This document shows positions 13,379 through 23,854 of a stretch of DNA of 64,000 nucleotides, in pieces. This DNA is from Beverwykella pulmonaria (Eukaryota; Ascomycota; Dothideomycetes; Pleosporales; Melanommataceae), in NCBI GenBank assembly GCA_001599595.1, contig BCHH01000009.1, forward strand, positions 236,099 through 300,098, written 5' to 3'. Each line of letters opens with the position of its first letter. Position 1 is the stretch's first letter. Position numbers and translations under genes: made by a program. The notes below the pieces were generated by a model that was not told the DNA's origin, made no database searches, and saw only the letters and a program-made list of their open reading frames with translations.

Positions 13379-14100
13379 CTTGTTCTTGATGTGAGCATAA
13401 TGGCTGATGCGAAGTATGGTTTTCATGTTTTAGCGAAAAGAGCCCAATGAAGGGGGAATCTTGATCAATCTTATTCCCTAGTTCTCGCGGTTTGAGTTCG
13501 GGTTCGGCGGATAAACAAACAACAGATTCAACCTAAGCTTGCCTTTCTTCCCTGCTTTTCCTTGACGGAAATCAGTGGATGACTCTCAAAATTAGGTTGC
13601 TGGCGTTCTGGGTGGAACTTTGCATGTATTGTATACTAGGCCCACGTCTGTTGAGTGATGGGCGGTCGGCCTTTCGTTCTCACGCTGTATCTTGGTACGT
13701 AACTGGTATCTGGAAAGCGACTCTATTACCCGCAGCATTTAGCTGTATATTGTAGGTAGCGTTGTTAGGCCGAGGCATTGGATACTTTCGGGTGGGCTTG
13801 AAAAATTCATGGGAATTTGAATTGAAAATGTGTCTGCTATGATAGTGCACGTAGCAGGGGCTGCCAGCAGATTGCAGTCAGGTGTGAGACGTATATGTTG
13901 AACATCCGAAACGATCAAATACATTCTTTTAGCCTTGCTAAGCCTACTCCGTCCAAACCCCAGACCATCAATGGCTATGTCAGATCCTCGCAGGAAAAAA
14001 AAATCCCAAATAAGAAAGACGTCAGTATCATAATGTCGTCCACATACCACTTGCGGGTGTATACACACTCCTTCTTACCCCTCTGTCCGCAATCCCTTAG
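13379..14100. other. Convergent 3' intergenic region
   Basis: About 720 bp between the stops of two convergent genes. AT-rich 3' UTR-like sequence only; no gene or repeat recognised. Confidence 0.45.
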
Positions 14101-15597
14101 TCAACAACTGAACGCCTCGACAGCATCCTCAAAGTCTACGTCGCTGTCCTCATCTCCAGTACCCTTTGGTAACACCTTCCCCTTATCCTTTTCCCCCTCC
14201 CGCTCATAACCCCCACCCATAACTACGCCATCCATCTTCTCCCCGCCCACATCACCCTCTATCATCTGCTGGCTACAACTTAGTCTCTGGTCCCTTAAGC
14301 CGGCCAAATAAGCAACTGCGCGTTTCGCACACTCCTCCTTTGCCTTCTTCTTCCCAAACACATGGCATACTTCTGCAATCGGGCCGTCATGCGGGCGCGC
14401 GTTGACGAAGTAGCACGCCACGGTGTGCATACTTGGTGCTGAGGGGTCTTCGGAGGTGATCTCATAGCGCAGCTGCGGGAGCGCGAGGGCAGTGCTGAGG
14501 GTTGCGGCTTGTTGGGCCCACGAGACTCCTCCTCCCCCTCCCCCTCCTCCTCCTCCTCCTCCTCCTCCAAGGCCACTCTCGACGTCTTTGGTTTGGACGA
14601 CAGGCGCGGCGTTCTTCTTCTTAATCCCGCTCGCGGGGTCGATGTTCTCAGGCCACTTGCCCTGATCTTTGAAGTACTGGACTGCGCAGCTGGCGGCGTG
14701 TTGGCGGGCAGCTTTTTTCGAGCTGAAGCGCGCAGTTTGAGAGCCGAAGGGGGTAGGGTGCCCGTCGATGGTGAGCAGGCACGTGAAAGAGGTACCGAGG
14801 GCGTACTCGGTGTAAGTTGGTTGGGGGGCGGAGGTGGCACGCTGGAACTCTGATTTTCATGTTACAAGTGTGATTGGAAAGGAAGAGGGATAAAGGAGAC
14901 ATACCGAGTAGCTGCCCACACCAATTCGGCCCCGCGTCATTCTTCGCCACTATCTCTTGCTCGGCGGCCTATATCCATATTAGCCTTCACCCTCACCCTC
15001 ACCCCCATGGCACCATTCATCCACACTTACAACCTTTGCTTTGCCAGGCTTTTGAAGCTTGCCTTCGCTCTCCAATGCACTGATGACCTCCAACACCTTC
15101 TCACTCAGCACCTCCTTAGCCTCCTGCTTAGTCGCGAACACCCCACCGGCATTCAACTCTTTACCCAAGTACGTCGTCTTGACACTCCACCCATTAACCG
15201 TATCCCCCTCAAAGGTAAACTCCGGTTTCGGGATCCTCAGGGCTTGGTGCTTTTCGTTGAGCAGAATCATGTGCTTGGAGGAGCGAGCACCGACTGCAAC
15301 AGGCGACGGTCCATTTGCGCTAGCATGGGTTGGGTTGGCTCTGGACATCTTCTGAGTATCGACAGTATCTTGGTGTGTCGCCATGTAGGCGTCAAGGCTG
15401 TAGACACGGTCGAGTGGTCCCACAGTAGCTGTGCTGGGTTCGGCAGAGGTGCCGAATTCCATTGTCTGTTTCCCTCTTGATTTTGAAGTCGAAGTTAGAG
15501 GAGGAGAAGAAGAAGAGGAAGAAGAAGAAGAGAGGGTTTGAGATGGACAGGCAGACGAAGGCAAGATTAAATACCGTTGTAGGTCCTCGCCGTCCAT
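14101..15597 (-). CDS. Protein with three dsRNA-binding modules
   Basis: Exons 15597-15031, 14968-14905 and 14849-14101 (phases 0 and 1; donors GTAAGT and GTATGT) give 459 aa. After a disordered N-terminus with a nine-Ser run come three dsRBD-like modules. Module 1, about residues 118-175, has FTFEGDTVNGWSVK and KQEAKEVLSEKVLEVI but lacks helix 1. Module 2, about 204-270, is complete (NWCGQLLEF through SSKKAARQHAASCAVQYF). Module 3, after a 14-Gly linker, runs from LALPQLRYEI to KKKAKEECAKRAVAYLAGL. The KKAA/KKAK helix-2 starts are the basic dsRNA-contact positions of the family. No RNase III or deaminase domain is attached, so it is an accessory RNA-binding protein rather than an enzyme. The target RNA is unknown. 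Start chosen at MDGEDL; an upstream in-frame extension is poor in protein-like sequence. Confidence 0.82.
14527..14568 (-). repeat. GGA/GGG microsatellite coding a 14-Gly run
   Basis: A near-perfect run of GGA codons with two GGG interruptions inside the dsRBD gene. It encodes a flexible glycine linker between modules 2 and 3 and is likely length-variable between strains. Confidence 0.8.
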
Positions 15598-15889
15598 GTT
15601 GTGTTTGCGTGGTTGTTGGACATTCGACAGCTCGTCATGCAGACGCTTGCATGTGATTGCACGACGGCGTGTTTGAGCGTTTGTTGTCGCGGGGTGGAGT
15701 TTCTGGTCTAAGATAACTATTCGTGGTAAAAGGGTGGTGGATAGTGGATAATTGTATGGGAAGGCGTTTATGGTGTGGAGAAAGTGGGGTTTGAGCAGGA
15801 GATTTGTCAAAGTGGCTTGCCTTTCTTCAGCTTCGCAAAATTAGAAAATAAAAATCGTAAAACACAAAATACAGATATAAAAAGGTTAA
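15598..15889. other. Upstream region of dsRBD gene
   Basis: Probable promoter and 5' UTR of the dsRBD gene. No gene seen; sequence becomes AT-rich after 15840, where the repeat cluster begins. Confidence 0.35.
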
Positions 15890-16950
15890 ATTTTAAGGTA
15901 TTAAAGGTTATAAGAGCTCGTGGGGTTTATAGGCGTAGTAGTGCGCGTAGTGCTTATAGGTGCAGTGGTTGTCACGGAGTGTAAGGGTACTCTATTCTAC
16001 AGTACCCTTCGAACGACGAGCTTGACAAGTAGCCGTACTCTACGACACAGACCCTCCGAACGACGAAGCTTGGCAACTAACCGACCTAACCTGGAATGTA
16101 CAACCGAGCCCTATTCGGGATCAACCCGACGCACGAACCATACCTGAGAACTTACTAAGCGCGTAGGACCTCTGGTTGAGCTCCTTACGCAACGTCTTGT
16201 ATGGTAACCATACCGCACTTGAGATAGTATCCGTAGTCTCCGATAGCCAATTGAGCCCTGATCGCAAACTACTAATAGCCTCTCGTAACAGTAGTGCGCG
16301 TAGAGCCCATAGGTGTAGGAGCCTGCAGAAAGCTTCTAGGAGCTCGTAGATGTAAGAGTTTACATAGAGCTTCTATGTGACGATATTGTACATTGCTAGC
16401 TATGTGTCCTACCCCAGATCACGTGACTATGTATCGGCGCAGGTTATCAGAACTATCGGGTTCGGGTGCGAATCACTACCGAGGCATATGGGAGTGCGTG
16501 AGTGATAAAGAATACCCAAGATTGAATTGATACCTATAGGCCTGGTACGAAAGGATATTGAAAAGCTACCTGATCTAACTGCCGAGAAGACTGGCTTATA
16601 TACAGTAAGAGGGATGAGAGATAGCTAAGCCGAGGTACTACAGGTTCGGATCGGAACAGGACCTGTATCGGAGTTGGGTAGGGAGCAGGTCGGTCATGTG
16701 ATGGAAAGATTGTTTGAATCGTTACAGACTATATGGGAGTAAATAGTCTTCTCAACGTTCCTGAGTCGCCTTCAAGGATTTGTCTCAATACAATCATACG
16801 CCTACATTCAAGCTCCCTACTTACGAAACCCCTCACATTCTAGATGCTGCTAGATGCAGCAGCGCGTATAGTGCTCCTACATCTACGAGTTCTTAAGAAT
16901 TCTATGGAGGCTCTTACATCTACGAGCTCCTAGGAGCTCTACGCGAGTTT
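15890..16950. repeat. Decayed repeat cluster with direct and inverted copies
   Basis: No coding sequence. Three related short repeats are visible. A 29-nt element starting AGTAGTGCGCGTAG occurs at 15937-15965 and 16290-16318. A 28-nt element at 16331-16358 (ending GTAGATGTAAGAG) has an inverted copy at 16911-16938 matching 27 of 28 positions. A direct, more diverged copy of the latter lies at 16874-16903, differing at six positions that are all transitions. A 19-nt pair around CGAACGACGA also occurs near 16006 and 16047. This looks like remains of one or more mobile elements altered by repeat-induced point mutation; no transposase or reverse transcriptase frame survives. Confidence 0.6.
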
Positions 16951-17191
16951 ATACACTTAACGTAAGACCCTACTATAGGGTCCTGAAATAGGCTTAGGGT
17001 CTATACAACCCGTTGCGTAAGCGGCCACCTTGCGTCCGATGGCTAATCATTTCGACACTAAAAGCTTTGACTACTCTATAAGGTGACTATACCGTCACGT
17101 GGATGTACCACTGACTAATCAGTCCGGCATATATATCAGCCATACACAGAAAACACATCTGGATACCTTTTCCTCCACACTCCTGCTCACA
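16951..17191. other. Short AT-rich spacer before the solo LTR
   Basis: Non-coding sequence between the repeat cluster and the LTR; nothing recognised. Confidence 0.35.
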
Positions 17192-17196
17192 TAATA
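17192..17196. repeat. Left target-site duplication TAATA
   Basis: Five bases directly preceding the LTR terminus TGTTGG, identical to the five bases following CCAACA. Confidence 0.8.
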
Positions 17197-17394
17197 TGTT
17201 GGGAGTATATAGAACGTGGTGATCACGTGGTGATGTCGTGATCACGTCGCAATCACGTGAGGCACTAGCGATGCTTGGCGGCAGAGGGATGGGACAATCC
17301 CCTCAGCCGCACCTCACATAGACACATACATGAATCATTATCTCGTTTAGAACCCCCCTCCCATTGCTATTGCAATAGCCCTGTGAGACCAACA
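17197..17394. mobile_element. Solo LTR with perfect 5-bp target-site duplication
   Basis: A 198-bp element begins TGTTGGGAG and ends GAGACCAACA, that is TGTTGG...CCAACA short inverted termini typical of LTRs. It is flanked on both sides by the same pentamer TAATA (17192-17196 and 17395-17399), the duplication made by a retroviral-type integrase. There is no internal domain and no second LTR, so it is a solo LTR left by LTR-LTR recombination, Ty1/copia-like in size and termini. Inside are a TATATAG sequence at about 17206 and three ATCACGT motifs (17222, 17241, 17252), two of them CACGTG. Its end is 16 bp before the CAP-gene ATG. Confidence 0.82.
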
Positions 17395-17399
17395 TAATA
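17395..17399. repeat. Right target-site duplication TAATA
   Basis: Five bases directly following the LTR terminus CCAACA; partner of the left copy. Confidence 0.8.
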
Positions 17400-17410
17400 T
17401 ATAAAGCGTC

Positions 17411-17950
17411 ATGGCATTGGTACCAACTATTCAGATGCATAACGACGGTAAAATTCCCCTATACTGCACAATTCCTCTCTGGCTTATCTACTGTCCAAAG
17501 AGAGGAGGATTACACCCGGGAATCCGCCAGCGCTTGAACTTAGCGCTGAGCTGAACGCTGCAGCTCAGAAATGGGCGGATGAAATGGCTCGCACAGGAGA
17601 ATCTGGCCATGATCCGAATCCACCAGAAGGTCAGGGCGAGAACATCTATTGGTCATCAAGTCGCGATGCCACCCATCAGGATGCTGTACAGGCTTGGCTC
17701 GATGAAAAACAAAACTATAATGGCGAAAAGATAGGAGAGGGAGACTTCACCCAGTGGGGCCATTACACCCAGGTATATTAGCTGACAGCGTGTCGCGCGC
17801 TTCTTAGATATGACTAACCATTTTTAGTGCGTGTGGCCCAGCACCAGGTATTATGGCATAGCTCATGGTATCTCGGACAAGGGAACTTTCATCTGTGCCC
17901 GCTACTCCCCCCCTGGAAACTACTCGGGCGAGTCAGCTTGGCAGACCTAG
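17411..17950 (+). CDS. CAP-superfamily protein, GAPR-1/GLIPR2-like
   Basis: Exons 17411-17447, 17501-17772 and 17828-17950 give a 143-aa CAP protein. The first intron (GTAAAA donor) is inferred because it joins the conserved MHND start motif to the ELNAAAQKWADEMA helix. Then follow GENIYWSS, AVQAWLDEKQNYN, the signature WGHYTQ and GTFICARYSPPGNYSG, the CAP1/CAP2 region. The candidate tetrad His and Glu residues are present (MHND, SGHDP, GENIY, GHYTQ). No signal peptide is seen; with ELNAAAQKWAD and ARYSPPGN the closest subgroup is intracellular GAPR-1/PRY-type, whose members bind lipids or sterols. The third exon starts directly with Cys where family members usually have Val after HYTQ. The gene sits 16 bp behind a solo LTR, so its promoter and 5' UTR must include LTR sequence. 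Confidence 0.8.
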
Positions 17951-18438
17951 AAGAGAAATCTTGAGAATTGTGGAGCTGGACGTATTATATATTGCTACGC
18001 ATGTAACTGCCGATGTTGTCGATACCTAGCCCAGAGCCCTTGTTTTCAACAAACGAGGGACCGCTTGCTCCATCCATTCCTCTCTTGCTCCTTAATGTTT
18101 TTGTTCTGTTAGCTTAGGAATGCAATGTAAACTTGTTAAGGGCATCTTGTCTATCCTATTACAAGGGATTCATTTCAGTTCCCTTACTATTTATAGCGCA
18201 GAATCTAAAGTTGAACTCTAAAAGACACCAAATCTCTTCTATAGCCAAAAAAAGAGTGTATTTTTAGGTCTCTAATCTCCTAGAACGGCGTAACTGGGAC
18301 TATTTCTGGGCCCCTTTCTCCTAAGAGGATCTTTCCTAGGACTTCCACTTTCCTAGGGGAGGTTTTCTAGGACCTCCACTTTCCGAGGGCAGCTTTCCTA
18401 GGACCTCCACTTTCTAGGTAGACTTTCCTCTTTACCAA
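17951..18438. other. Convergent 3' intergenic region with a tandem repeat
   Basis: AT-rich 3' flank of the CAP gene and of the HET gene. It holds the short tandem repeat listed separately; no gene seen. Confidence 0.45.
18331..18421. repeat. About 31-bp tandem repeat, three copies
   Basis: Copies begin near 18331, 18363 and 18393 and share the core TTTCCTAGGACCTCCACTTT (first copy ACTTCC, second TTTTCTAGG). Each carries CCTAGG palindromes. It lies just beyond the stop of the HET gene, possibly in its 3' UTR. Confidence 0.7.
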
Positions 18439-20494
18439 TTATGTAATATAAACTAGTGGAGTGGAGGGCTCACAAAACCAACTCTCATCACTCGCTGCAC
18501 CCCAACCAACCCGAACATATGATGTTTCCGAGGACCCTCTGCGTAAGATTATGAAATAACTATACACCCCATATTCTTTGTCCTCGATAAACCCTTCCTC
18601 TGTCCATACCTGTAGGAGGTGTAGAGGCAAAGGCTGGTCGTACCCTTCATCGAAATTCCAAATTGGGACTTGTTTTACCTCGCTCTTAGATTCCAGCGTC
18701 TTTAGCTGGCCGTCTATAACAACCAGTTTCCCATCTCGGAATCCGAATTCACCTGGAGACTTCCATTCATAATCGACATGGAGCATCTGAGACTTGAAAG
18801 AAACTTTACACATACTTGATGCCCAAGACCAGCTAGGGACTTTTGGCTGTATTTGGTTCTCTTCTCTTCTTGCTCTCCCCACGGGATGCCAACATAGTTG
18901 TCGGGGGAGTCCCTGCTTCCACACACCGAAGTTGTACTCGTCCCTGGTCTTCAACTGTACTGCAGTTCGTATCCCTTCCAATGATATCAGTCGATCTGTA
19001 TAATATGTGAGCTTCCGGGATGAGTGAAGCTCAACAATACTAATCCAATCCGAAGACTTGCTTTCTCTCTTAGAGAGTATGATATTCTGCTCGTTCACAT
19101 GACGGTGGCTGCAACTCCATATCAAACTTGATTTGGTATAGAGGAGAAGTCGCCGCGACAAGATCCATTCTTGTGTTATCCAGGCTCTCTCGTTCAAGGG
19201 TCCGCACTTCACGTTGCCGTCCTCGAAATATTCGCCCGGAATGTTGCTGGATACATAGATTGAGCCTTCTTCCTGACCGGAAAAACCGATAAATGGGATC
19301 TCAACTCTCCTCACTGGGCTTCGCTGAAAAAATAAACCCTCACTTGAGTTGCTCGCGTGAGAGGCGGCGATGGTGAGCCGAGCGTTTTCGTAGATGGCAC
19401 CCATGCGAGGAGCTTCCTGGAGCCAGTCGCCTTTGTCGTCTTGGATAATGCAGAGCGAGTCAATCCAGATATAGCGTATGCCTAAAGCCCTAGTTACTGT
19501 CATGGCGTCCTGGAATGTCTTCGGGATGATATCCCAAGGGATGCAATGCAATCGTTCCTTCAAAGTCAAAATCTCGGTTTTTAGTTGCTTTTGTGTCCCC
19601 CAACAATGGCTCAAAGCAATATAGTGTCCTTGAGATCCATCTGTCACCATAAGTCTAGGCTTTTGAGATCCATCTGAGGGACCAACATCGATGATTCGCG
19701 TTGGTAGTATTGGTTCCACTGTTTTATCGATAATCTCTCCTGACATGGTGATGTTGCAATGCTTGTGATTGTTGATGCAATCATCCATCCAGCTTCGAAT
19801 AAGCGAATATGCCTCTGGGCCATTTACCGTTGGTAGAGGCGGTCGAGATGGGACGGCTCCACAAAGAGCGGCAGGACTCCCTGTTCTCTATGTTAAATAG
19901 TTGTCATATAAGAGTGTGAACGCCCTTACCCTCATCCGCGTATAGAGATAACTGGTATCTCAGAGGCCAGCCCTCATGATAACTGGGATTCCACCGAGGA
20001 TTGAATCTTTCTGGATCGGGCTTCCAACCTAAACTACTCTTTTTAAATATCCAGACATTGAGTCCATCAATCTCCCTTCTGTCGGACCAGTCCGGATGGC
20101 GATTGTTTCTGAACGGCGTTAAAACTATAGGTAGGTCTAGAAACCTTTTCCCAGGAGGGTTGGCCTCAAAATTTTGCGGCAATTCATGAGGTAAATCGTC
20201 ATGATACAAAACTGCAAGCTTTCTTGATCCCGGTAGCAGCGCCGTGGCGGACAGAATCATGTTGCACAGGCCGCATTTCCTGGCTGAATTCGGCAGGTCA
20301 TGAATTCGGAGATGATGCATTCCCCAGGGGTACCCACCAGCCCGCTCAAACCCAAATGTAAGTACCCTGTCCACATCGAATCCGTCGTGCTCCCAACCAT
20401 CGATTCCGCTGGTCAACTTATCAATAGTAATCGTTTTGCAAGTTGCGCAAAGCCTAGCGTCACGATCCCCTAGATCTTCCGTAGCTAAAGACAT
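18439..20494 (-). CDS. HET-domain protein (heterokaryon incompatibility type)
   Basis: Exons 20494-19930 and 19880-18439, joined in phase 1 by a GTAAGG...CAG intron, give 668 aa. The N-terminus has a Cys-pair region (LCATCKTI and KCGLCNMI) common ahead of HET domains. The HET domain starts near residue 260 with YIALSHCWG, followed by IRYIWIDSLCIIQDDKGDW and the distal GPLNERAWITQEWILSRRLL motif; all three blocks are intact. The C-terminal 200 residues include PSWSWASSM, also usual for the family. HET proteins trigger programmed death in incompatible cell fusions, usually through a partner protein. Whether this one does is unknown. No NACHT, WD or ankyrin region is attached. Start taken as the first ATG of the open frame. 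Confidence 0.9.
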
Positions 20495-22306
20495 TATTGC
20501 GGAATTTTGTGCAAATGGTGTAGTGATAGTGAAGGGAACCCGCGCTAGGCAGCAGGCTTGAAGGTCACGTTACTAATATACTTATAGACACCTGTAGGAT
20601 CTTCCTAATGTTCACTATAATCAAATTAGCTGTAATACATCCCACTATCACGTAGATTGCCCTTTGCCAAGTATTTATCTTCTCTACTTCGATCTTTAAT
20701 ATCTCTACAAAGTCTTACTATTGTGCTCTGTCAACCAGTTAATTAGCCACGTAACCGAGCTAACTACCCCATGCTAAGCGTTTCTAAAACCTTGATAGCT
20801 CCATCAAATCTTAGAATATAATGGAAAGATACAGTATTGAGAAGTTCACGAAGAACTACACGTCCGAGTCGTTGGCACAGTTAGGAAACAATTAGACAAT
20901 CTTCTGAACCTGGAAGAGTGCCTTATATCGCGACCAAAACCATTTTAAGATAGCGATGCTAGGAAGCAAACTATTATCTTGTAGTTCCAATTCCATGCAA
21001 TATATCTGCGAACCAAGATGCTGTAAAGAGAGAACCTAGCCCATACGAAGCGACATGCAGAAAGATGCTGGTGCGCATTGTAGTAAATGTAAAAGAATAA
21101 TATGACAGAACGCCCAAGCGAGTTCACTACAGTATCACTCGCTTCATTTCATTGGGAGAGTAAGTAGCTATAGTCCTCTTTAAGATCTTCCCAATAAACC
21201 GTGTCGAATGAATCTCGCAAGCACTTTCATCTTGCCATCCTGGAATGGCTGTTTGCAGTCAAGGTGAAGAACACGAAGGGTGGCAGTCGCTCCGAGAGAC
21301 ACACCTACATGATACAATGGGTTCTCTCGGAACGCCAGCCTCAAAGCCTAGGATCGTTTGTCGTAAAATCAGTAGACTTGTTAGCTTTGAACATTTTCCA
21401 AGCCCAATTCCACTACTGCGATACAACGTGGGCGGGGATGCGGTCGAGGAACGGTCCCATTCGTCGTTCGAGACGCTGAAAACGCCAATACAGAGAAGGT
21501 GGTTCTTGTGCGCTTGCTACATTCACACTACCTCTGATCGCCAACCATTTGCGGAATCTTAAAGATGCATTAAGAATCGACCGAGAGATAGTGAACTATG
21601 AATATGGTGGTGGCTTTCACAGCTTTTCTAGATGGATTCGGCAGCCTTTGATTGCAAAGTGATTCTAGGTTGAAATGAGTAGCTAAGGTGTTTTCTCTAC
21701 CAGTTTGGTCTCCAGCAATGTGAAAGCGTAATATAGTGCGAATTGGTTGAGCATTCAGCCCTTAGCACACACCGAAAGGTGGGCAACCCATCAGCGTCCC
21801 GATTCTCTAGATGTGTCGCCAAGTACCCGTGATCCGAACACATCTGCTGTGTTTATGAGTATCGACACAATTATGAACCTAATTCTACGCAATAATCCAG
21901 GTCTTCAAGCTGTTCATTCATGAGACAAGTGCAAATATTATACAGTGTTGTAAACTAGACCAACGGTCAAACGCATGGGTTAATCTGGGCGTAACTAACT
22001 TCCCCTACCTTGAGCAGTCCTCATTTTGAGCTACATGGTTTCAGATACGATATGGGAGCTCATGATATAGTTTCCATCCTTGCTTTTAAAATCTGAAGTT
22101 TACTGAGGAGTACCCATGATTAGTTCATACAACACAGCTTTGCTCAATCGAAAGAACCGCGAACGCTTTTTTTTCCTTTATCACGACCGTAAATGCAATC
22201 TTCGATTTTGTAGCCACTAGACTTGTTTTCGTTTGGATACCATGCCGAAAGATGGGCAAGCTTCTAAGCCGTCGTCAAGCTCACTGCTCATTTGGAAAAC
22301 CAATGT
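20495..22306. other. Gene-poor AT-rich gap
   Basis: About 1.8 kb without a supportable gene. Short frames around 21200-21560 show no splice continuation or family resemblance. It includes the upstream region of the HET gene and the 3' flank of the F-box gene. Confidence 0.45.
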
Positions 22307-23854
22307 CTATGCACGCCCAACAGGCCAATGGACATCGCCATCCATTCCCCATCCCCGCCCCTCCAGTTGATCCTGGATTGTGCCACACCACTGAGTATGC
22401 TCCAATAGAAGTAGGTCCACTGCAGAAAGTTTCGCCAGAGCAATACACTCCAGTATGCTGCTGCGGAGATCCGTTGCCGTAGATGTCATTGTAACTTCTA
22501 TGACGCGTAATGGTAGGGCTAGGTCATAGCACCTTTGTAATAATATAGTTATAAATCTAAGGAGTATTATCGGCCGGGATTCGCCCCTGAGTATGGAGAG
22601 TCTAGTTATATTCGGAGGAAGTCGTTTGACAAAAACCGTTACTTGGTCGTTGTCGAAGATTTCCAAATCGGTTATGCAGGGAACAAGCAATGATGACGCT
22701 ATTTTGAGATGCTCGAGTGCCGTGAACTCTTGTAATCCCTGGAGGGGTTCCTTGACATGTTCATGGAGAGTATCGAGAGAAAGAAACCTTAAACAGTCCG
22801 TATGGAAAGATAGGGCACCGATATGGCATTGGTCGATTGGCATACGATTCACGAACTCAAATATAAAAGTTGTCAAAGCTTTGCAAGCAGCCAGCACTTT
22901 CCAAAAGAACTCATCGCTTCCTTGAAATCCCCGGATTTCGATGTGTTCGACTGGGAGTAGCTCGGGTTCGTCCCGGACCTTTAGGGTCTGCTCTTGCATA
23001 TATATTCCAGAGGCATATGGGAGGCGTTTAATCTCAAAGGTATCCAGGCGCACTATTTTCGGTTTAAATACGCGGAGGTATTGTAGTATGGTATCAAGTT
23101 CAAGCAGCGAATTTGTACCGAACATGACATCAAAACCAAAGGAATATAGGCTGTCGGCAGGCGAAACAACGAGATCGAAGTCGTTTCCGTCCGGCTCGCT
23201 AAATATATCATCATTCCCAGTGTTGCTATTCGCTACGCCATGGTTGGTGGACTCAGTGACGTCAGCGTTGAAATCCTCTAGCTCTAGAGATTTGTACTCA
23301 TAATGAGTGCGACCGTCTAACACGAGTTCGTGGAGCGGACGAGACGAGAGCAAGCTTTGTTCGGCAGTCAGCATCCTCTGCCACCATTTTCCAGGGTCCA
23401 CCGGTATCGCTAGATTCAGGCGTTGCAAATTCACGAGGCGCGGCAGTAGGATGGCCAGAATAGGATCATGACTCTCATGATATGTCGCATTGCCCTTCCA
23501 GCGATGGCTTACCTCGCCGTCTGCTACGCTATCGATAGCAGCTGCGAAGACATCCTCAAGTGTTCTTTCACGATGAAATGCAGTGAAGCCTCCATAATGG
23601 AGCCATTGTGGATGAAGAGAGAATGCTTGCACGCAAGCTCCTAGATTCGGGCGGTCGAGAATTGTGAGAGCAAGACGTCGAAGTGGCTTGGAGAGGTCCG
23701 TAGAGGTTTTGCGACATATGGAGACATGACGATACAACAGTGGCGTGGCTATTCGGTTCAGTTGTCTGCTGGTAAGCGCGAAGTTTGCCAGCAAAGCTGG
23801 GCAGTCGATCGAGGACGCTATTTCGGCAACGAGCTCGTCCGGGAGGGACTCCAT
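22307..23854 (-). CDS. F-box protein with leucine-rich-like tail
   Basis: Single exon, 515 aa from the ATG at 23854; the open frame extends four codons further to a GTG but MESLPDEL is the natural F-box start. Residues 1-45 are an F-box (SLPDELVAEIASSIDCPALL, then ALTSRQLNRIATPLLYRHV). The remainder has irregular Leu/Ile-rich segments (LPRLVNLQRLNLAIP, PVEHIEIRGFQG, LKIASSLLVPCI, ITRLSILRGE) typical of fungal F-box proteins with degenerate leucine-rich repeats. Residues about 205-235 are acidic and low in structure. F-box proteins recruit substrates to the SCF ubiquitin ligase through Skp1; the substrate here is unknown. Large lineage-specific F-box families are common in this group of fungi and often sit near HET genes, as here. 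Confidence 0.85.
   Translation of the reverse strand: MESLPDELVAEIASSIDCPALLANFALTSRQLNRIATPLLYRHVSICRKTSTDLSKPLRRLALTILDRPNLGACVQAFSLHPQWLHYGGFTAFHRERTLEDVFAAAIDSVADGEVSHRWKGNATYHESHDPILAILLPRLVNLQRLNLAIPVDPGKWWQRMLTAEQSLLSSRPLHELVLDGRTHYEYKSLELEDFNADVTESTNHGVANSNTGNDDIFSEPDGNDFDLVVSPADSLYSFGFDVMFGTNSLLELDTILQYLRVFKPKIVRLDTFEIKRLPYASGIYMQEQTLKVRDEPELLPVEHIEIRGFQGSDEFFWKVLAACKALTTFIFEFVNRMPIDQCHIGALSFHTDCLRFLSLDTLHEHVKEPLQGLQEFTALEHLKIASSLLVPCITDLEIFDNDQVTVFVKRLPPNITRLSILRGESRPIILLRFITILLQRCYDLALPLRVIEVTMTSTATDLRSSILECIALAKLSAVDLLLLEHTQWCGTIQDQLEGRGWGMDGDVHWPVGRA

Noticed and set aside
12848..13426. 192- and 122-codon minus frames in the HMG-box gene
   Set aside because: Mirror the low-complexity Ala/Pro/Lys tail on the plus strand; no independent features.
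14295..14840. 181-codon minus frame with Glu-rich run
   Set aside because: Wrong-frame reading of the GGA repeat; the correct frame gives a glycine linker and dsRBD motifs.
16430..16500. tRNA-like GGTTCGGGTGCGAATC stretch
   Set aside because: No acceptor or anticodon stem can be built around it.
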